A stretch of DNA of 64,000 nt from Aureobasidium sp. EXF-3400 (GCA_024195585.1 SWBL01000030.1:159271-223270), one strand, 5' to 3'; counted from the first letter of the stretch, positions 43,647 through 55,007 are shown. The notes: generated by a model not told the origin, from the letters alone. Numbers and translations are program-made.

Positions 43647-44624
43647 ATGGGCCAGAAGCGACCAAGATCAGACACAATGGAGGCCACCGAAGACAAGCAA
43701 TCGCCCTTCATGCCCATGTTCGAGACCTTCCGCGCCGAATTGGACGAACACCACGACCGCCGAGAACGCACCATCAAAGCATCGCGAGACATAACCGCTG
43801 CATCAAAGAAGATGTCCGTCCCTTGACACAACAAAAAGTCATTGCCACTGTTCTTGGCTGACAAGAAATGCCTTTTGCAGTATCTTCACCCTTCAAAGGT
43901 GCGACAGGACTTTCTACAAGACATCGCCGACAAAGAGCTGATGGGATTTGTGCTTAGAATTCGCAAACTCGCCCAACCGCTACCTGCACACGTCAACAAG
44001 AACAATGCACAATACTACGACATCATCAAAGATCGCTACAATACAGTCTCTGCCGACCTTCAAGGATTGAATGCTTGGAGATATGCCCGCAATATTACTG
44101 GTGGCAATCAAGAATACATGGAAGCTGCTATCTTCCAGCACTATCTGACAACTGGAACGCTGCTCACATATGAAGAGTCGGTCGAGCAATTGCGCACACT
44201 AGGTGGCGAGGGTGGCCCGGTACAACTTACAGTCGAGGACTATCTGCTTGGTGTCTTCGATATGACGGGTGAGCTGATGCGTTTCTCCATTACCACCATG
44301 GCTACCGATGGCAAGCTGCCTTCAGTCGAGTCGAACGACAACACTGCATCGGCGGATAAGATGGATGTGGATGTTCAACCTGGCAGCCACAGAGATGTTC
44401 TCACAGACCTCCGTGCCCTGCGTTCAGAGCTAGAAAGCTTGAATGTCGGCTTCGGTAGTTCCTTCGCCCGCGATGTGGACAAGAAAATGGATGTCATGCA
44501 GACGAGTGTCGAAAAGGTGGAAAAAGCCTTGTACGGCCTGGTCATTCGGGGCAGGGAAAGACCGAAGGGATGGATGCCCGATCTCGACTCCGGCCCACGC
44601 AGAGACGTCGAAGTCGATGCTTAA
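43647..44624 (+). CDS. Translin-associated factor X (TRAX)
   Basis: Partner of translin in the C3PO/RNase complex that processes small RNAs and tRNA fragments. 283 aa from three exons: 43647-43813, an 18-nt exon 43881-43898, and 43958-44624. Without the microexon the helical signature is broken; with it the protein reads SRDITAASKKIIFTLQRIRK, matching the family. Other landmarks: FETFRAELDEHHDRRERTI, GGNQEYMEAAIFQHYL, VEDYLLGVFDMTGELMRFSI and KVEKALYGLVIRGRERPKGW. The acidic residues of the TRAX catalytic site should lie in the EYMEAA and GELMR helices, where Glu residues are present. No translin gene is in this window. Confidence 0.92.
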
Positions 44625-44737
44625 GCATGCGAACTTGTCAGGAATCGGATACCATGTACCACTAAATCATGACAGTGGATTGACTAGCTTTAATAGCTAT
44701 GTACGAGTAAACTACGACAAGCATCTTATGCAACTTT

Positions 44738-46618
44738 TTACAGCTTGGTGCCCAAGTTGACGTGGATGGCCTTCTTGTTGGTGTAGGCTTCGAGACCAGC
44801 CTCGCCCAACTCTCTGCCGATACCACTCTGCTTGACACCTCCGAAAGGAATGCGGAAATCCGAGTCATTGCTCGAGTTGATCCATACCATACCAGCCTCG
44901 ATGTTTCTCGCCACGCGGTGTGCCTTTGTGATATCCTGAGTAAAGACCGCAGAGCCCAAACCATAGGTACTGTTGTTGGCTCTGTCGACTGCCTCTTGCT
45001 CATCCTTGAACGATGAAATAACGACAAAAGGTCCAAACACCTCTTCCTTGAAAACCCTCATGTCATCCTTGACGTCGACGAAAATGGTGGGCTTGACGAA
45101 GAAACCCTTGCCGTCTTGCTTGAAGGGCTCGCCGCCTGAGATGAGTTTGGCTCCCTCGGACTTGCCGGCTTCGACGAAGGACAAGACGCGCTCGTATTGT
45201 GCCTTGGTAACTTGAGGACCCTGGAAGGTGGTCTCTGCGAAAGGGTCACCAACGACACTGGTCTCCTTGCAGTGCTCCTTGAATGCCGAGATGAACTTGT
45301 CGTAGACGCCTTCTTGCACCAGAATACGCGAAGTCGCTGTGCAGATCTGACCTTGGTTTGACATGATACCAATGTGTGCCCACTTGACTGCCTGATCAAG
45401 ATCTGCATCGTCAAATACCAGAAGAGGAGACTTGCCGCCAGTCTCGAGTGTGATGTTCTTGAGGTTCACAGCTGCCATCTTCATGATCTCACGACCTGTT
45501 GCGGTGGAGCCGGTGAAAGCGACCTTGTCGACATCCATGTGCTGCACAAGAGCAGAGCCAGCCTCACGACCGTAGCCGTTTACGATGTTGACGACACCTG
45601 GTGGGAAACCAGCCTCCTTGATCAAGTTGGCGAGGTAGAGAATAGCGAGGGGAGTTTGTTCGGCGGGCTTAAGGACGATGGTGTTTCCAGCAGCGAGAGC
45701 GGGACCAAGTTTCCATGCTGCCATGGCGAGCGGGTAGTTCCAAGGGATGATCTGCGCGCAGACACCGATGGGTTCGCGGATTGTGTAGGCCAGCTTTGCT
45801 GGTGTGGTATCGATGACTTGTCCGTGGATCTTGTCTGCATATCCAGCATAGTATTTGAGTGTGCCGATGACCTCGCCCAGGTCCTCGTTCAATGCGACCG
45901 AGTATGGTTTGCCTGTATCCATCTTTGTCAGTTTCAATCTTCTTGAAGCATTGTTGAGGTTGTTTGCTGACCATTGTCCCATGTCTCGATTGTTGCAAGA
46001 ACCTCCTTGTGTTGTTCAATCAAGTTTGCCAATTTGATCATGAGTTCTCCTCTTTCTGTGCTGGCGATCTCTCTCCATTCTCCCTTGAAGGCCTTTCTTG
46101 CTGCGGCAACGGCCTTGTTGACATCCTCGGCTTCGGCTGCTTCGACAGAGCAAATCTCGCTCTCGTCACTATAGATTCCTTGTCAGCTCTTGTCACTGTC
46201 CCAGAATTTTGTGGTTGGAAAGTGGTTAGGACTTGAAGAGACAAAACAGCCCAGCTGGTGAAGTCAAGCTTAGAGGTCGGCAAAAACTTCGCTCAGCAGA
46301 GATAGCTGGTTTGGCTCTCTATCCTCATGTCCTCTTGAGAGTCGGTCTGAGAGCTGTATCGTATGCGAACAAACACTCAGAAAAGCAAACTTACCTGGGA
46401 TTTATGCTTGAAATCTTGTTGCCCTTCGAGGACTTGACCCATTCATTGTTAATGAACAGACCAGTAGGCTGTGTGTATTTGACACCATTAGGCGCCGTAA
46501 GCTCGACCGAAAGACCAGACATGTTGCGAGAAACAATCGTAAATAGTCTCGAAGGAGCAGGGTATCTCGGAAACTGGAAAGAAAGAGAAACAGAAGAACG
46601 GAGGAGAGAGCGGTACAT
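44738..46618 (-). CDS. NAD(P)-dependent aldehyde dehydrogenase, probably mitochondrial
   Basis: Oxidises acetaldehyde and related aldehydes to acids. 531 aa from exons 46395-46618, 45972-46168 and 44738-45912. The first 32 residues (MYRSLLRSSVSLSFQFPRY...) are Arg/Ser-rich without acids, a mitochondrial presequence; an internal Met (MSGLSVELTAPNG) could give a cytosolic form like AldA. Motifs: Rossmann FTGSTATGREIM, general-base Glu in LETGGKSP, catalytic Cys in NQGQICTATSR, EEVFGPFVVISSF and FGGVKQSGIGRELG. Intron 2 (59 bp) joins TWDN to GKPYS. Faces TRAX with 113 bp between stops and diverges from the BolA gene. Two AGGGG pentamers (STRE-type, 46635-46639 and 46806-46810) and one CCCCAC (CreA-type, 46779-46784) lie upstream. 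Confidence 0.94.
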
Positions 46619-47232
46619 GGAGAATAAGGAAGAGAGGGGAAGCGCCCTCGTAGATATATGCTTACACCTACGTAAGATAAATCACTGCCCGGCCAAACCC
46701 TTGAATCTGCTAGTACGGATGCTTCTGGGTAACGATAAGGCACGGCGTGTTCCTCTCGAGAGCTACAGAACGCGGCTGCCCCACCAAACGATACTCCACG
46801 ATCGGAGGGGTCTTTTGTATGCGCTAGCGCCCGAAAGAGGAGTTCCAGGCGACCACTGTTGGCAACAGAAGTAGGGCTTGTAGACATTGCACTGTCCTTT
46901 GGAGATGTGAATATTCTGCTAGACAAGACACATAGCTGATGTATACAATTCTCCTTAGACGAGTCCAGGCACACGGAAAGGAAATGTAATGATGAACGAG
47001 CTTCTTCGGCAGGTCGTACAAGAACAGGATCGCAAAGATGCTCGGAGATAAAACAGCATTCATGCTGGTCCGTGCATGATATCCTGCTAGCCAAACTTGG
47101 TCATCATTTTGGCCAAAGATTCACTATCACTCTGCTCGCCATCAGTGCAAGATCCGGTAGGTAGACCCGATCACATCCAAGCCGAGTTATATACTGGAAC
47201 TTCTGAGACTAACCATCAGATCAAGCAGTCGA
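46619..47232. promoter_or_regulatory. Divergent promoter region (aldehyde dehydrogenase / BolA)
   Basis: 614 bp between the two mitochondrial-type genes. Contains AGGGG at 46635-46639 and 46806-46810 and CCCCAC at 46779-46784. These are short motifs and may be chance. Confidence 0.45.
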
Positions 47233-47740
47233 ATGTTGCGCCGGTTTGTAGCCTCGGCATCCAGAAGGCCGTATTCCACCATGACTTCCTCAATGACACC
47301 GATGGAAGATGCTATCAAGCAAAAGGTGTGTAGGCTGGTTCGGTATATGCTAGTCTTCGAGTGCGTTTTCTGACGACTATCAGATCACACAAGAGCTGCA
47401 GCCAACTTCGCTTGAGATTTTCAATGATTCGCACAAGCATGCTCACCATAAGGCAATGGCAGGTGTGACCTCGAGAGAGACGCATTTCAGGTAAGTAGAT
47501 ACCGTGATTCGTCTCCGCTGACTTCGACAAGAGGCATCAGTGAATCCACGACTATGACTAACATGCTTCAGGGTCAACATTGTTTCAGATGCTTTCAAGT
47601 CCAAGATGCAGCCGGCAAGACACAGAATGGTCTACACACTCCTGAAGGATGAGATGGCTGCTGAGGGTGGCATCCATGCTCTCCAGCTCAAAACTCGCAC
47701 ACCCGAGGAAGAGGAGAAGGCGAAAGCACGAGAGTCATGA
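47233..47740 (+). CDS. BOL1: BolA-family protein, mitochondrial Bol1-like
   Basis: Helps deliver 4Fe-4S clusters with monothiol glutaredoxin Grx5 in mitochondria. 122 aa from exons 47233-47325, 47384-47490 and 47572-47740. ATG 47233 adds [16 protein letters not shown], a clear presequence, before the second in-frame ATG at 47281. The BolA fold reads [40 protein letters not shown] and [13 protein letters not shown]. The conserved His in SHKHAHH and the FKGKxxxxRHRxVY-type block are intact. Three short exons (31-57 codons) make it easy to overlook. Confidence 0.92.
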
Positions 47741-48056
47741 TATTCTCTAGTCATGCCTATGAACACTTGTGACACTAACAAGAAAACGCTCGGGAACATT
47801 GAAGAATAGTAGAGCAAAAAGCAATTTTATGTGCCAGTTGAATAGTGTTTCAGAACATGGCTCGTTTAGCTAGTGTACAATAGTATGTGGTTTGTGTAGC
47901 AAAGTTAAGCATATGCCAGAGCATAACTGTCGCAACCAAGCAAAGTCGTGGTTGTGTGCCATCTTTCTGTAACCACGGAGCGAAGCCGAAGCTTTCAATG
48001 TTCGAAATTAGAGGATCACGAGAGAAGGGTAGTGCCCTTAGATTTTGGCCTTGGTC
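47741..48056. other. Convergent 3' spacer
   Basis: 316 bp between the BolA and SYM1 stops; nothing seen. Confidence 0.5.
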
Positions 48057-48827
48057 TTATGAAGGAGGGAGATCCTTGGGAATGGGAGAGCCGGTAGAGT
48101 TGAGGTAGGAGAGGTAGCAGTTCCAGCCTTGATTTGGTTAGTACAAAGCTTGTGTAATTTGAGAAGGAGCAGCACATACCCAATGAGACAACGTTGACAA
48201 CCAAGACTCTGTGTTGAAGAGGGACGAACTTGAAGTTCACGGCCTGAACGAATGGCCAGAGCATCCAGTTCTTGGAGAGAGCGTTCCAGTATGTGGACTC
48301 GATCTTCTTCTGAGGGTCCGAGCCCTCCATGATGGCCATTGACGAAAGGAAGACAAACAAGTTGGTAGGAGCAAGGACGGTCTGATCGAGACCAACACGA
48401 GCAAGGATCTCCATGTTGGGAGAGCTGGGGATGCGAACGCGACGCTGCAAGAAGCCGAACCAGGTGGTAGCGAGAGGACCGAAGACAGCTGTGTCGTTGA
48501 AGTCAGTGGTGATGCAGAGTGCTGTGCCAATGAATACATACCTCCACCGTAGAGTGCCATGCGTCCGCTACGTGCGAGATCGTGGTTCTTCAAGCCAACT
48601 TGCTCGACACCCTGCTGGGCCATAGCATCACCAGTCGCAAAGAGCACCTAGCATGAATGTCAACCATTGAACATTTTCGCCGACCATTCCTTGACACATA
48701 CAGCAGTGGTGATGCTCTGAGTGAGCATAGGGCGCTGAGCAAGCTTCACGCCATACCTGAATGCTTGTTAGCCATGAAAAGGAGAAGACGCAGCGCACAG
48801 GACGAACCAACGAAGGAAAGAGGCCAT
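48057..48827 (-). CDS. SYM1: Mpv17/PMP22-family inner-membrane protein Sym1
   Basis: Four-TM mitochondrial inner-membrane protein; yeast Sym1 is heat-induced and needed for growth on ethanol at high temperature. 186 aa from five exons: 48808-48827, 48702-48756, 48542-48647, 48180-48488 and 48057-48127. The first coding exon is 20 nt (MASFLRW). Conserved: [108 protein letters not shown] and YLSYLNSTG. Phases close exactly at all four introns (51-61 bp). Confidence 0.93.
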
Positions 48828-49679
48828 CTTGACGTTGTGTGTGTGTTAGGAAGATTGTGTATGGCAGGTGAACAAAGTGCTGTGCTCCGAAAATGAAAGA
48901 TGAGAGACAAAGAGAAAAACAGGTATTGAATTGACAAAAGTGAGGCGCCAGTCGTGCCTTCCTGTCGCAAACCGCGATGTGGATAATTGTTATCAGGAAT
49001 TCAGGCTGTTCCACGCGGGTATGACGCGCTGCTTCGGGACAATGATGGACAAACACCGAGCTGCCGCAATCTTTGTGAATCCTGAAGACTTCAGCCTCTC
49101 ACCTTCAACACGTAAATACAACTACCGCTGAGTTCGTCGTAAACAGATGGCATAAGATGATACTTGGAAGCCCTTGCTAACTTCTCAAGTCCGTGAGGGG
49201 CATATATAAGTTGTGCAGACTGTGTCGGTTGTATCAACAAATGCTCTTTTTGAAGGGATATGCTGCCAACAGCTACTGTTGTCCAAATACAAGTATGAAT
49301 CACTCTTAATAGAGCAAATAGCCGCAGCGGCTAGTAAAAATATCAGGACATAGTGCTCTAAACCTATCGTGCCAGACATTACGATTTCCATAACTGTTCG
49401 TGAGAAATATAGCCCATGCCAGCTTGGTCTGTCAATGTGACATCCTCTTCGATATCCATTGGAAGCGAGTGTTTTGAGGCAAGTCAATCATCTAGCATCG
49501 AGACGTTGCAGATGACAGTCGGAAAGTGAGAGATGAGACGTGAGAGATGAGACGAAAGCTGAAACAATTGTCCATGCGTCATCCGGGGTCATGACTTTTT
49601 TCCATCGCGGTGCTTCCGCGTCGAGCTCTATCAGTCGTCTGTTGTTCTTGCCATACACCCACATTTTTCAGCACTCAAC
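48828..49679. promoter_or_regulatory. Divergent promoter region (SYM1 / NPT1)
   Basis: 852 bp between divergent starts. AT-rich around 49200-49400. Short frames here (66-100 codons) show no family resemblance. Confidence 0.45.
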
Positions 49680-51114
49680 ATGGCGCATTCAACAGGTGAG
49701 ATGCCTGAGGGCATTGGCTCGTTGCTGGATACGGATCTCTACAAACTCACCATGCAATGTGCTGTCCTGAAGTACTTTCCCAACATTGGTGCGCGCACTC
49801 AACTTCCGCAGACACATCTGCTGTTTACTGACGGTCTACGTAGAGGTCACTTACCGTTTCACCAACCGTACCGCTGATCTTAAGCTTAATCGCCAAGCCT
49901 ATCACTGGCTGCAGAAGCAAATCGGCCAGCTCGCCAACATCCGCGTCACAGACGAAGAGATTGAGTATCTCAGCCAGCACTGTTCTTATCTCACACCCGA
50001 GTACCTCGACTTCCTGCGCAACTTCTCTCTCCACCCAAGCGAACAAGTCGAACTCTCTTTCCAGCCATCCACTCAGAATGACAAGGAATCAGAATCAGAC
50101 GAGGGCGACATTGCTCTGTTCGTAAAGGGTCGCTGGCTAGACACAATTCTCTACGAGATTCCATTGCTCGCTCTGGTATCCGAAGCATACTTCAAGTTCT
50201 GCGACACAGATTGGGATCACGAGGGACAGATCGACAAGGCCTACGAGAAGGGTCTTCGCTTGCTCGAGGCTGGCTGTTCATTCTCCGAGTTCGGTAGCAG
50301 AAGAAGAAGGGATTACAAGACTCACGACATGGTCATGCAGGGCTTGCACCAGGCAAAGGACGAGGCTACTAAGCGCAGCTTCCCTGGAAAGTGGGCTGGT
50401 ACCAGCAATGTGCATTTGGCCATGAAATACAACGTTCCTCCTGTAGGAACCGTCGCTCACGAATGGTTCATGGGAATTGCCGCCATCACCGATGACTACA
50501 AGAAGGCGAATGAGACGGCGTTACAATACTGGAGTGGTACCTTTGGCCGTGGAGTTTTGAGCATCGCTCTTACCGATACATTTGGCACACCAGATTTCCT
50601 CAAGGCCTTCAAGAGACCCGCACCACCAGGTCACTCGCGCGATCCCAGCCTGGACAAGCCGAACCCTAGTTTCGCTGAAGTCTACACTGGAACACGACAA
50701 GACTCTGGCAACCCCTTCGAGTTCATCAAGAGAATGCGCGACTTTTACGACGAGCAGAACATCACAGTGCCAAAGACTATTGTCTTCTCAGATTCGCTGA
50801 ATGTGGACCGCTGCATCGAGTACATGTATGCAACGCAGGCAGCCAAATTGGTGCCTAGTTTCGGCGTGGGAACTTTCTTCACAAACGACTTCACCAAGAA
50901 GAGCTCTGGCGAGAAGAGTGACCCGCTCAACATCGTCATCAAGCTGTTCGAGGCAGACGGCAAGCCATGCATCAAGATCAGCGACAATCTAGGCAAGAAC
51001 ATGGGCGACTCGGAGCTGGTGGCAAAGGTCAAACACGAGCTCGGCTATGTCGAGAAATCTTGGTCAGGAGGCGATGAGACGAAGAGATGGGGAAGCGCAA
51101 AGGAAAGCGCTTGA
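49680..51114 (+). CDS. NPT1: Nicotinate phosphoribosyltransferase
   Basis: First step of the Preiss-Handler NAD salvage route: nicotinate + PRPP (+ ATP) to nicotinate mononucleotide. 459 aa from exons 49680-49788 and 49844-51114; the 55-bp intron joins KYFPNI to EVTYRFTNRT. Landmarks: SLLDTDLYKLTMQ, ILYEIPLLALVSEAYF, FSEFGSRRRRDYKTHDMV, AGTSNVHLAMKY, PVGTVAHEWFMG (catalytic-loop His), ALTDTFGTPDFLKAF, TGTRQDSGNPFEFI and FSDSLNVDRCIEY. Fungal-type length. Diverges from SYM1 and is 517 bp upstream of the syntaxin gene. Confidence 0.96.
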
Positions 51115-51631
51115 AGGAAACACGGAGTAGCTGCGGCGGGTAAGGAAACGGCGTCCCGAGGATGACAAGAGGTCATGATGCTCAGCACGATACATAGCCA
51201 CGACATGACGAGTACATAAGCATAGAATGTATAGATTGGCTCAGGCAACCACATATTGAAGTTTCTATATCGCTCTTTTCGGACGAGTTCACTCGGAACA
51301 GGCAGCACAATAATAGAGTGCAGGCAGCACAATAGCAAGCTCGGCGAAGGAAGGAAGAATGTGGGGTGATAAGAGGTTATCAAGGTTAGCGTTTGCTGCT
51401 AAAACCGTCTCAGGGGGCTGTGGCTTGTTAGCGTTTCAGCATCCCTTGAATTGTTCCTGCCTTGTCTTTTTCATTTAGAACCTCACCATCCGCTGCTTCT
51501 GTTGCTCGTCTGGAACGAAACAGTTTTCTCTTTTACTCTCAAAACTCTGCACCTTCCGCCTCGCCTCGTGCCTCGCTACTGTCTGCACACAACTCCATTC
51601 CTCGATAATATCAACATAATCAACAAACAAC
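51115..51631. other. Tandem spacer: NPT1 3' end and SSO1 promoter
   Basis: 517 bp. The 180 bp before the syntaxin start are CT-rich, as is usual for a fungal leader. No gene seen. Confidence 0.5.
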
Positions 51632-52749
51632 ATGGCGGTAAGCACAGACGAGCTGACCAAGGTACTGGGGTACAGCAATGCTGACATGCGACAGTACAAC
51701 GGCTATGGGCAGAGCAATCCTTACGGCTCCAATAATGGCTACGACAACCCTCCTACATACAGTACGTTCTTTCTGCCTGCGGCCTCATCTCCAAGACATC
51801 GCAATTCTTCTTTTCTTCGCCCTCCTGCGAAATGTTTCGACGAGAACAGGAGCCCTTGCTGACACTCCACCCAGGAGCTCAGAACGATGTCGAAATGCAG
51901 CCACTGGCCGATCCCTTCGCAGACCCATACGGCGCCAACCAACAAGCAGACCCCAATGCCATTCTGAACGACTGCCGTGAGGTCGGCCGTGCAATCGACG
52001 ACGTAGAGAGCCGTCTCCAAGGTCTCCAACGCCTGCATAGACAATTTGTCTCAGGCACCAATGCCACAAACAAAGAGATTGACGCCATGGGTTCTGAAAT
52101 CATGGCCGCCTACCGTGCCCTCGCCGACCGTGTCAAGAGAATCAAGTCCAGACCCGAGTCTAGAAACCCTCGCAACGAAGCTCAAGTCAACGCTCTTGAC
52201 CGTCGTATTCGCAAAGCAATCAACAACTACCAGACTATCGAGTCACAATTCCGCAAGGAGGTTCAAGAGCAACAACGTCGCCAATACCTGATCGTAAACC
52301 CTGATGCTACCGAGCAAGAGATCATCCAAGCAACTGAGTCAGGTGCCGATACCCAGATCTTCCAACAGGCTCTCCTTAACTCGGACCGCCGAGGCCAGGC
52401 TCAAAGCACATTGGCAAACGTCCGCCAGCGTCACGATGCCATCCAGCAAATCGAGCGCACCATGACTGAATTGGCACAGCTGTTCCAAGATCTGGACACC
52501 ATTGTCATGGAGCAAGAGCCCATGATCATGAACATCGAGGAGAAGGCCGAAGAAACGCAGACGAATATGGTTCAAGCAAACGAGCACCTCGATGTCGCAA
52601 CCACAAAGGCCAGATCTGCCAGAAGAAAAAAGTGGTACTGTCTGGGTATCTGCATCGCCATCGTCATTGTCATCGTTCTCATTGTCATCATCTACCTTGC
52701 AGCGACTGGCAAGCTCGGCAGCCACAAGAACAACAACTCCAACCAATAA
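51632..52749 (+). CDS. SSO1: Plasma-membrane t-SNARE (Qa) syntaxin, Sso1/2-like
   Basis: Qa-SNARE for exocytic vesicle fusion with Sec9 and Snc1. 315 aa from exons 51632-51637 (only ATGGCG), 51695-51761 and 51875-52749. The 6-nt coding start is followed by GTAAGC and a 57-bp intron with a GCTGAC branch; unspliced reading gives a frame that soon stops. N-terminus MAYNGYGQSNPYGSNNGYDN, then the Habc helices (CREVGRAIDDVESRLQGLQR), and the SNARE motif from about residue 210 (QRHDAIQQIERTMTELAQLF) with zero-layer Gln in IVMEQEP. A 23-residue hydrophobic anchor (WYCLGICIAIVIVIVLIVII) follows a basic ARSARRKK stop. A short polar tail follows the anchor. Confidence 0.93.
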
Positions 52750-54312
52750 ATCTTAGGCTAAGCCAGTCTCTGCTTCTTTATTTCTTATGTTTTGTCTTGA
52801 TTCTATCCATCACAGCGGGCGTTTCGGGAGAAGGAGGAAAAGGTGCCGGGGCAATTACAGTGGTGTTTTTCTTAATTGGAAGAGAGCAGAAAGATAGATA
52901 CCCTTACAATTCAGCTGCTAATAACTCATACTGGGCCGCCGCTAGGATGTGTGAGATACATCTCATTGTGAACTGAAGCAGGAGTACACGAGGAGAAGGT
53001 TATCCTGATAAGTTGATAGGCCGAGTTGATTTGAGCCTATATACTAACAAAACCACACTAATAAAGTAACACAACAAAAGAGCTCTGTGACAGCAGAAGA
53101 CAATGTGATCGATTTCTTGACAACAGTAGCCTGAGTATGCTTTGTTAGATATGCTGATGTCTAAAAGTTGTTCAGAGGAAAAGGTATGGAAACGTACAAG
53201 TCAGGCTAGTTGCGACGATTAAACAGCCAGATCGGTCTGTTAGCAAGACGGCGAGCGATGTTCTTGATTGTAAAGACTCTCAACCTCAGAAGCTGTCCAA
53301 AGCGATGAACATTGCGATCTTCTTGGAGGAGTTGGTGAACACGCGCAGTTGCATGGCACAGAACTCCAGACTGGTATTAGACAAAGGTGTGATTTGTACG
53401 AGATAGATGAAGATACGGTCTAGAGAAAGCAACTAGCAGGGAAATGGAAGATGGAATAAGAAGGCATACATTGAAGGGTTTGTCTCTCGACATCAGCAGC
53501 GATACGAACAGCAGGCATTCAGTGGGGTTTGATTGAAGAAGTGTAGTGGTAGATTGGCAAAAAAGCAGTGAGCAAGGAGGCAAGTGATTGAGCTCAATTT
53601 GCTCTGAAGGTTCGCAAGTAAAAGAGCTTGTGGACAGAAGAGAAGAAAAGAGGCAGCTACAATGGTAACTAGCAAATGAGGAAAGAGATAGATAGGCAGT
53701 AGGGGAACAAGGAAAGTGCCATTCGAGTAAATCACATGCTTTTCAAGAAAGAACTGCTCAACCAGTGATTAGGAAGGAAGAGTTGACTTTGCCTGTTATT
53801 TGTTTTCAAGCTAAGTATATACTAAACATAGCTTTGCAAAGAGACTGAAGCAAGACATAATCAATGCCATGACCAAGTTGAGATCTTGCCTTTTCAGAGA
53901 ATGCATCATTATTCCTTTTCCTCATCTTCCTCACTTTGCTCTTTTGGTTCTAACACCAGAGTCTTTGGTGGCTTGACGTGCAGTTGCAGCCCTCCTCAAT
54001 GCATCAAGAGTACTTCCTTCTCGTCTCAGTCTGCCTCTTGGAAGCACTTCCAGCGCCACTCCCGCCACTGGAAGTGCTTTCATCTATCATCACCTCGACC
54101 TGGGAAGCACTTCTGTTCCCTCTACCGTCTGCAGGCGTGCTTCTTCTCTATCGTCTCTGGAAGCACTTCTCCAATCGCTCCAGAAGCGCTACGGCCACAA
54201 TGTCACCATTTGACACCGAAGAAGTTCTCAGCCGATAACACTTGTTGACAGGTGTTGAAACCCGCGAACATGGTCACAACTCGAATGGAAGCTTTGTTTG
54301 ATGACAAGCAGA
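52750..54312. other. 1.56-kb gene-poor region
   Basis: Between SSO1 and the Ser/Thr-rich gene. A possible small spliced minus-strand gene lies at 53194-53518 and an imperfect hairpin at 54040-54081; both are covered as findings. Random-looking frames up to 120 codons exist on both strands. Confidence 0.4.
54040..54081. repeat. Inverted repeat with extra copies of GGAAGCACTTC
   Basis: GGAAGCACTTCCAG (54040-54053) and CTGGAAGTGCTTTC (54068-54081) are complementary except for one position that can pair as G-U, with a 14-nt loop. Two further direct copies of GGAAGCACTTCT lie at 54103-54114 and 54159-54170. Confidence 0.7.
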
Positions 54313-55007
54313 TTATCCATTGTGGCCAGGAGTTGATGAAGCAGCTTTGGTCAGATCAAGTGATGAAGAAGTGACACGAGGAGTGGGAGCGATGAAGGCT
54401 CGAGAGGCTGCTGCATCTGCTGATGATGAAGTGACACGAAGAGCAAGTGCGCTAGACATCTGGGAAGTTGCTACGCCTGGTGACAGCAAAGTAGCATGCG
54501 GAGTTGAAGCACTGGAGATCTGGGAAGCTTGTGAAGCTTGTGTATTTGATATAAGCGAAGTGAGTGTAGAATTCGTATCCTTAGCAGGTGAGGATCTCCA
54601 TGGTGAACCTTTGAGTCGCTCGCGGCGTGCTTCTCTGTATATATCATAAGCAAGTTGAAAGAGAAGAAACATGGAAAAGGAGAGTGCCTACTCTTTGAGT
54701 CAGTTTCTGACATAGCGTAGAACGGTAGAAGACCCTTTGCATCAAAGTACATGTAACCTTGTTGTTCGATAAAGTCTTTTACCTGGCAAGGCCGAGCATC
54801 CTCGTCAGATGCAATCTTGTCAAGTTCTTTCTTGTGGTTTCTGTAAACAAGATAGTTGTCTCGGCCTCCGGCGCGTGGTGATGGAATGGAGTGGCCATTC
54901 ATTGCAGCAATGAGAGGTAACAAGGTTGCTAAGATAATGATGGATCGAAGAGACGTGACTTGCAGCACAAACGAGCCATGTTGAGTGGAAGGAAGGCAAG
55001 AGCACAT
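54313..55007 (-). CDS. Possible secreted, Ser/Thr-rich protein of unknown function
   Basis: An ORF from ATG 55007 begins MCSCLPSTQHGSFVLQ and has a hydrophobic stretch LRSIIILATLLPLIAAMNG that could be a signal peptide or anchor. A plausible folded part follows (KELDKIASDEDARPCQVKDF, IEQQGYMYFDAKGLLPFYAM). A tentative 59-bp intron (54633-54691, GTAGGC...ACAGAG) joins ETDSK to ARRERLKGSPWRS and continues into a Ser/Thr/Ala-rich tail with two TPHAT/TPRVTSSS-like copies, ending at 54313 (211 aa). With the alternative acceptor two bases earlier, the frame stops near 54471. Conservation unknown; no family recognised. Gene status needs transcript support. Confidence 0.4.

Noticed and set aside
48930..49500. 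Small frames in the SYM1/NPT1 promoter region
   Set aside because: AT-rich spacer with no start context, domain or splice signals.
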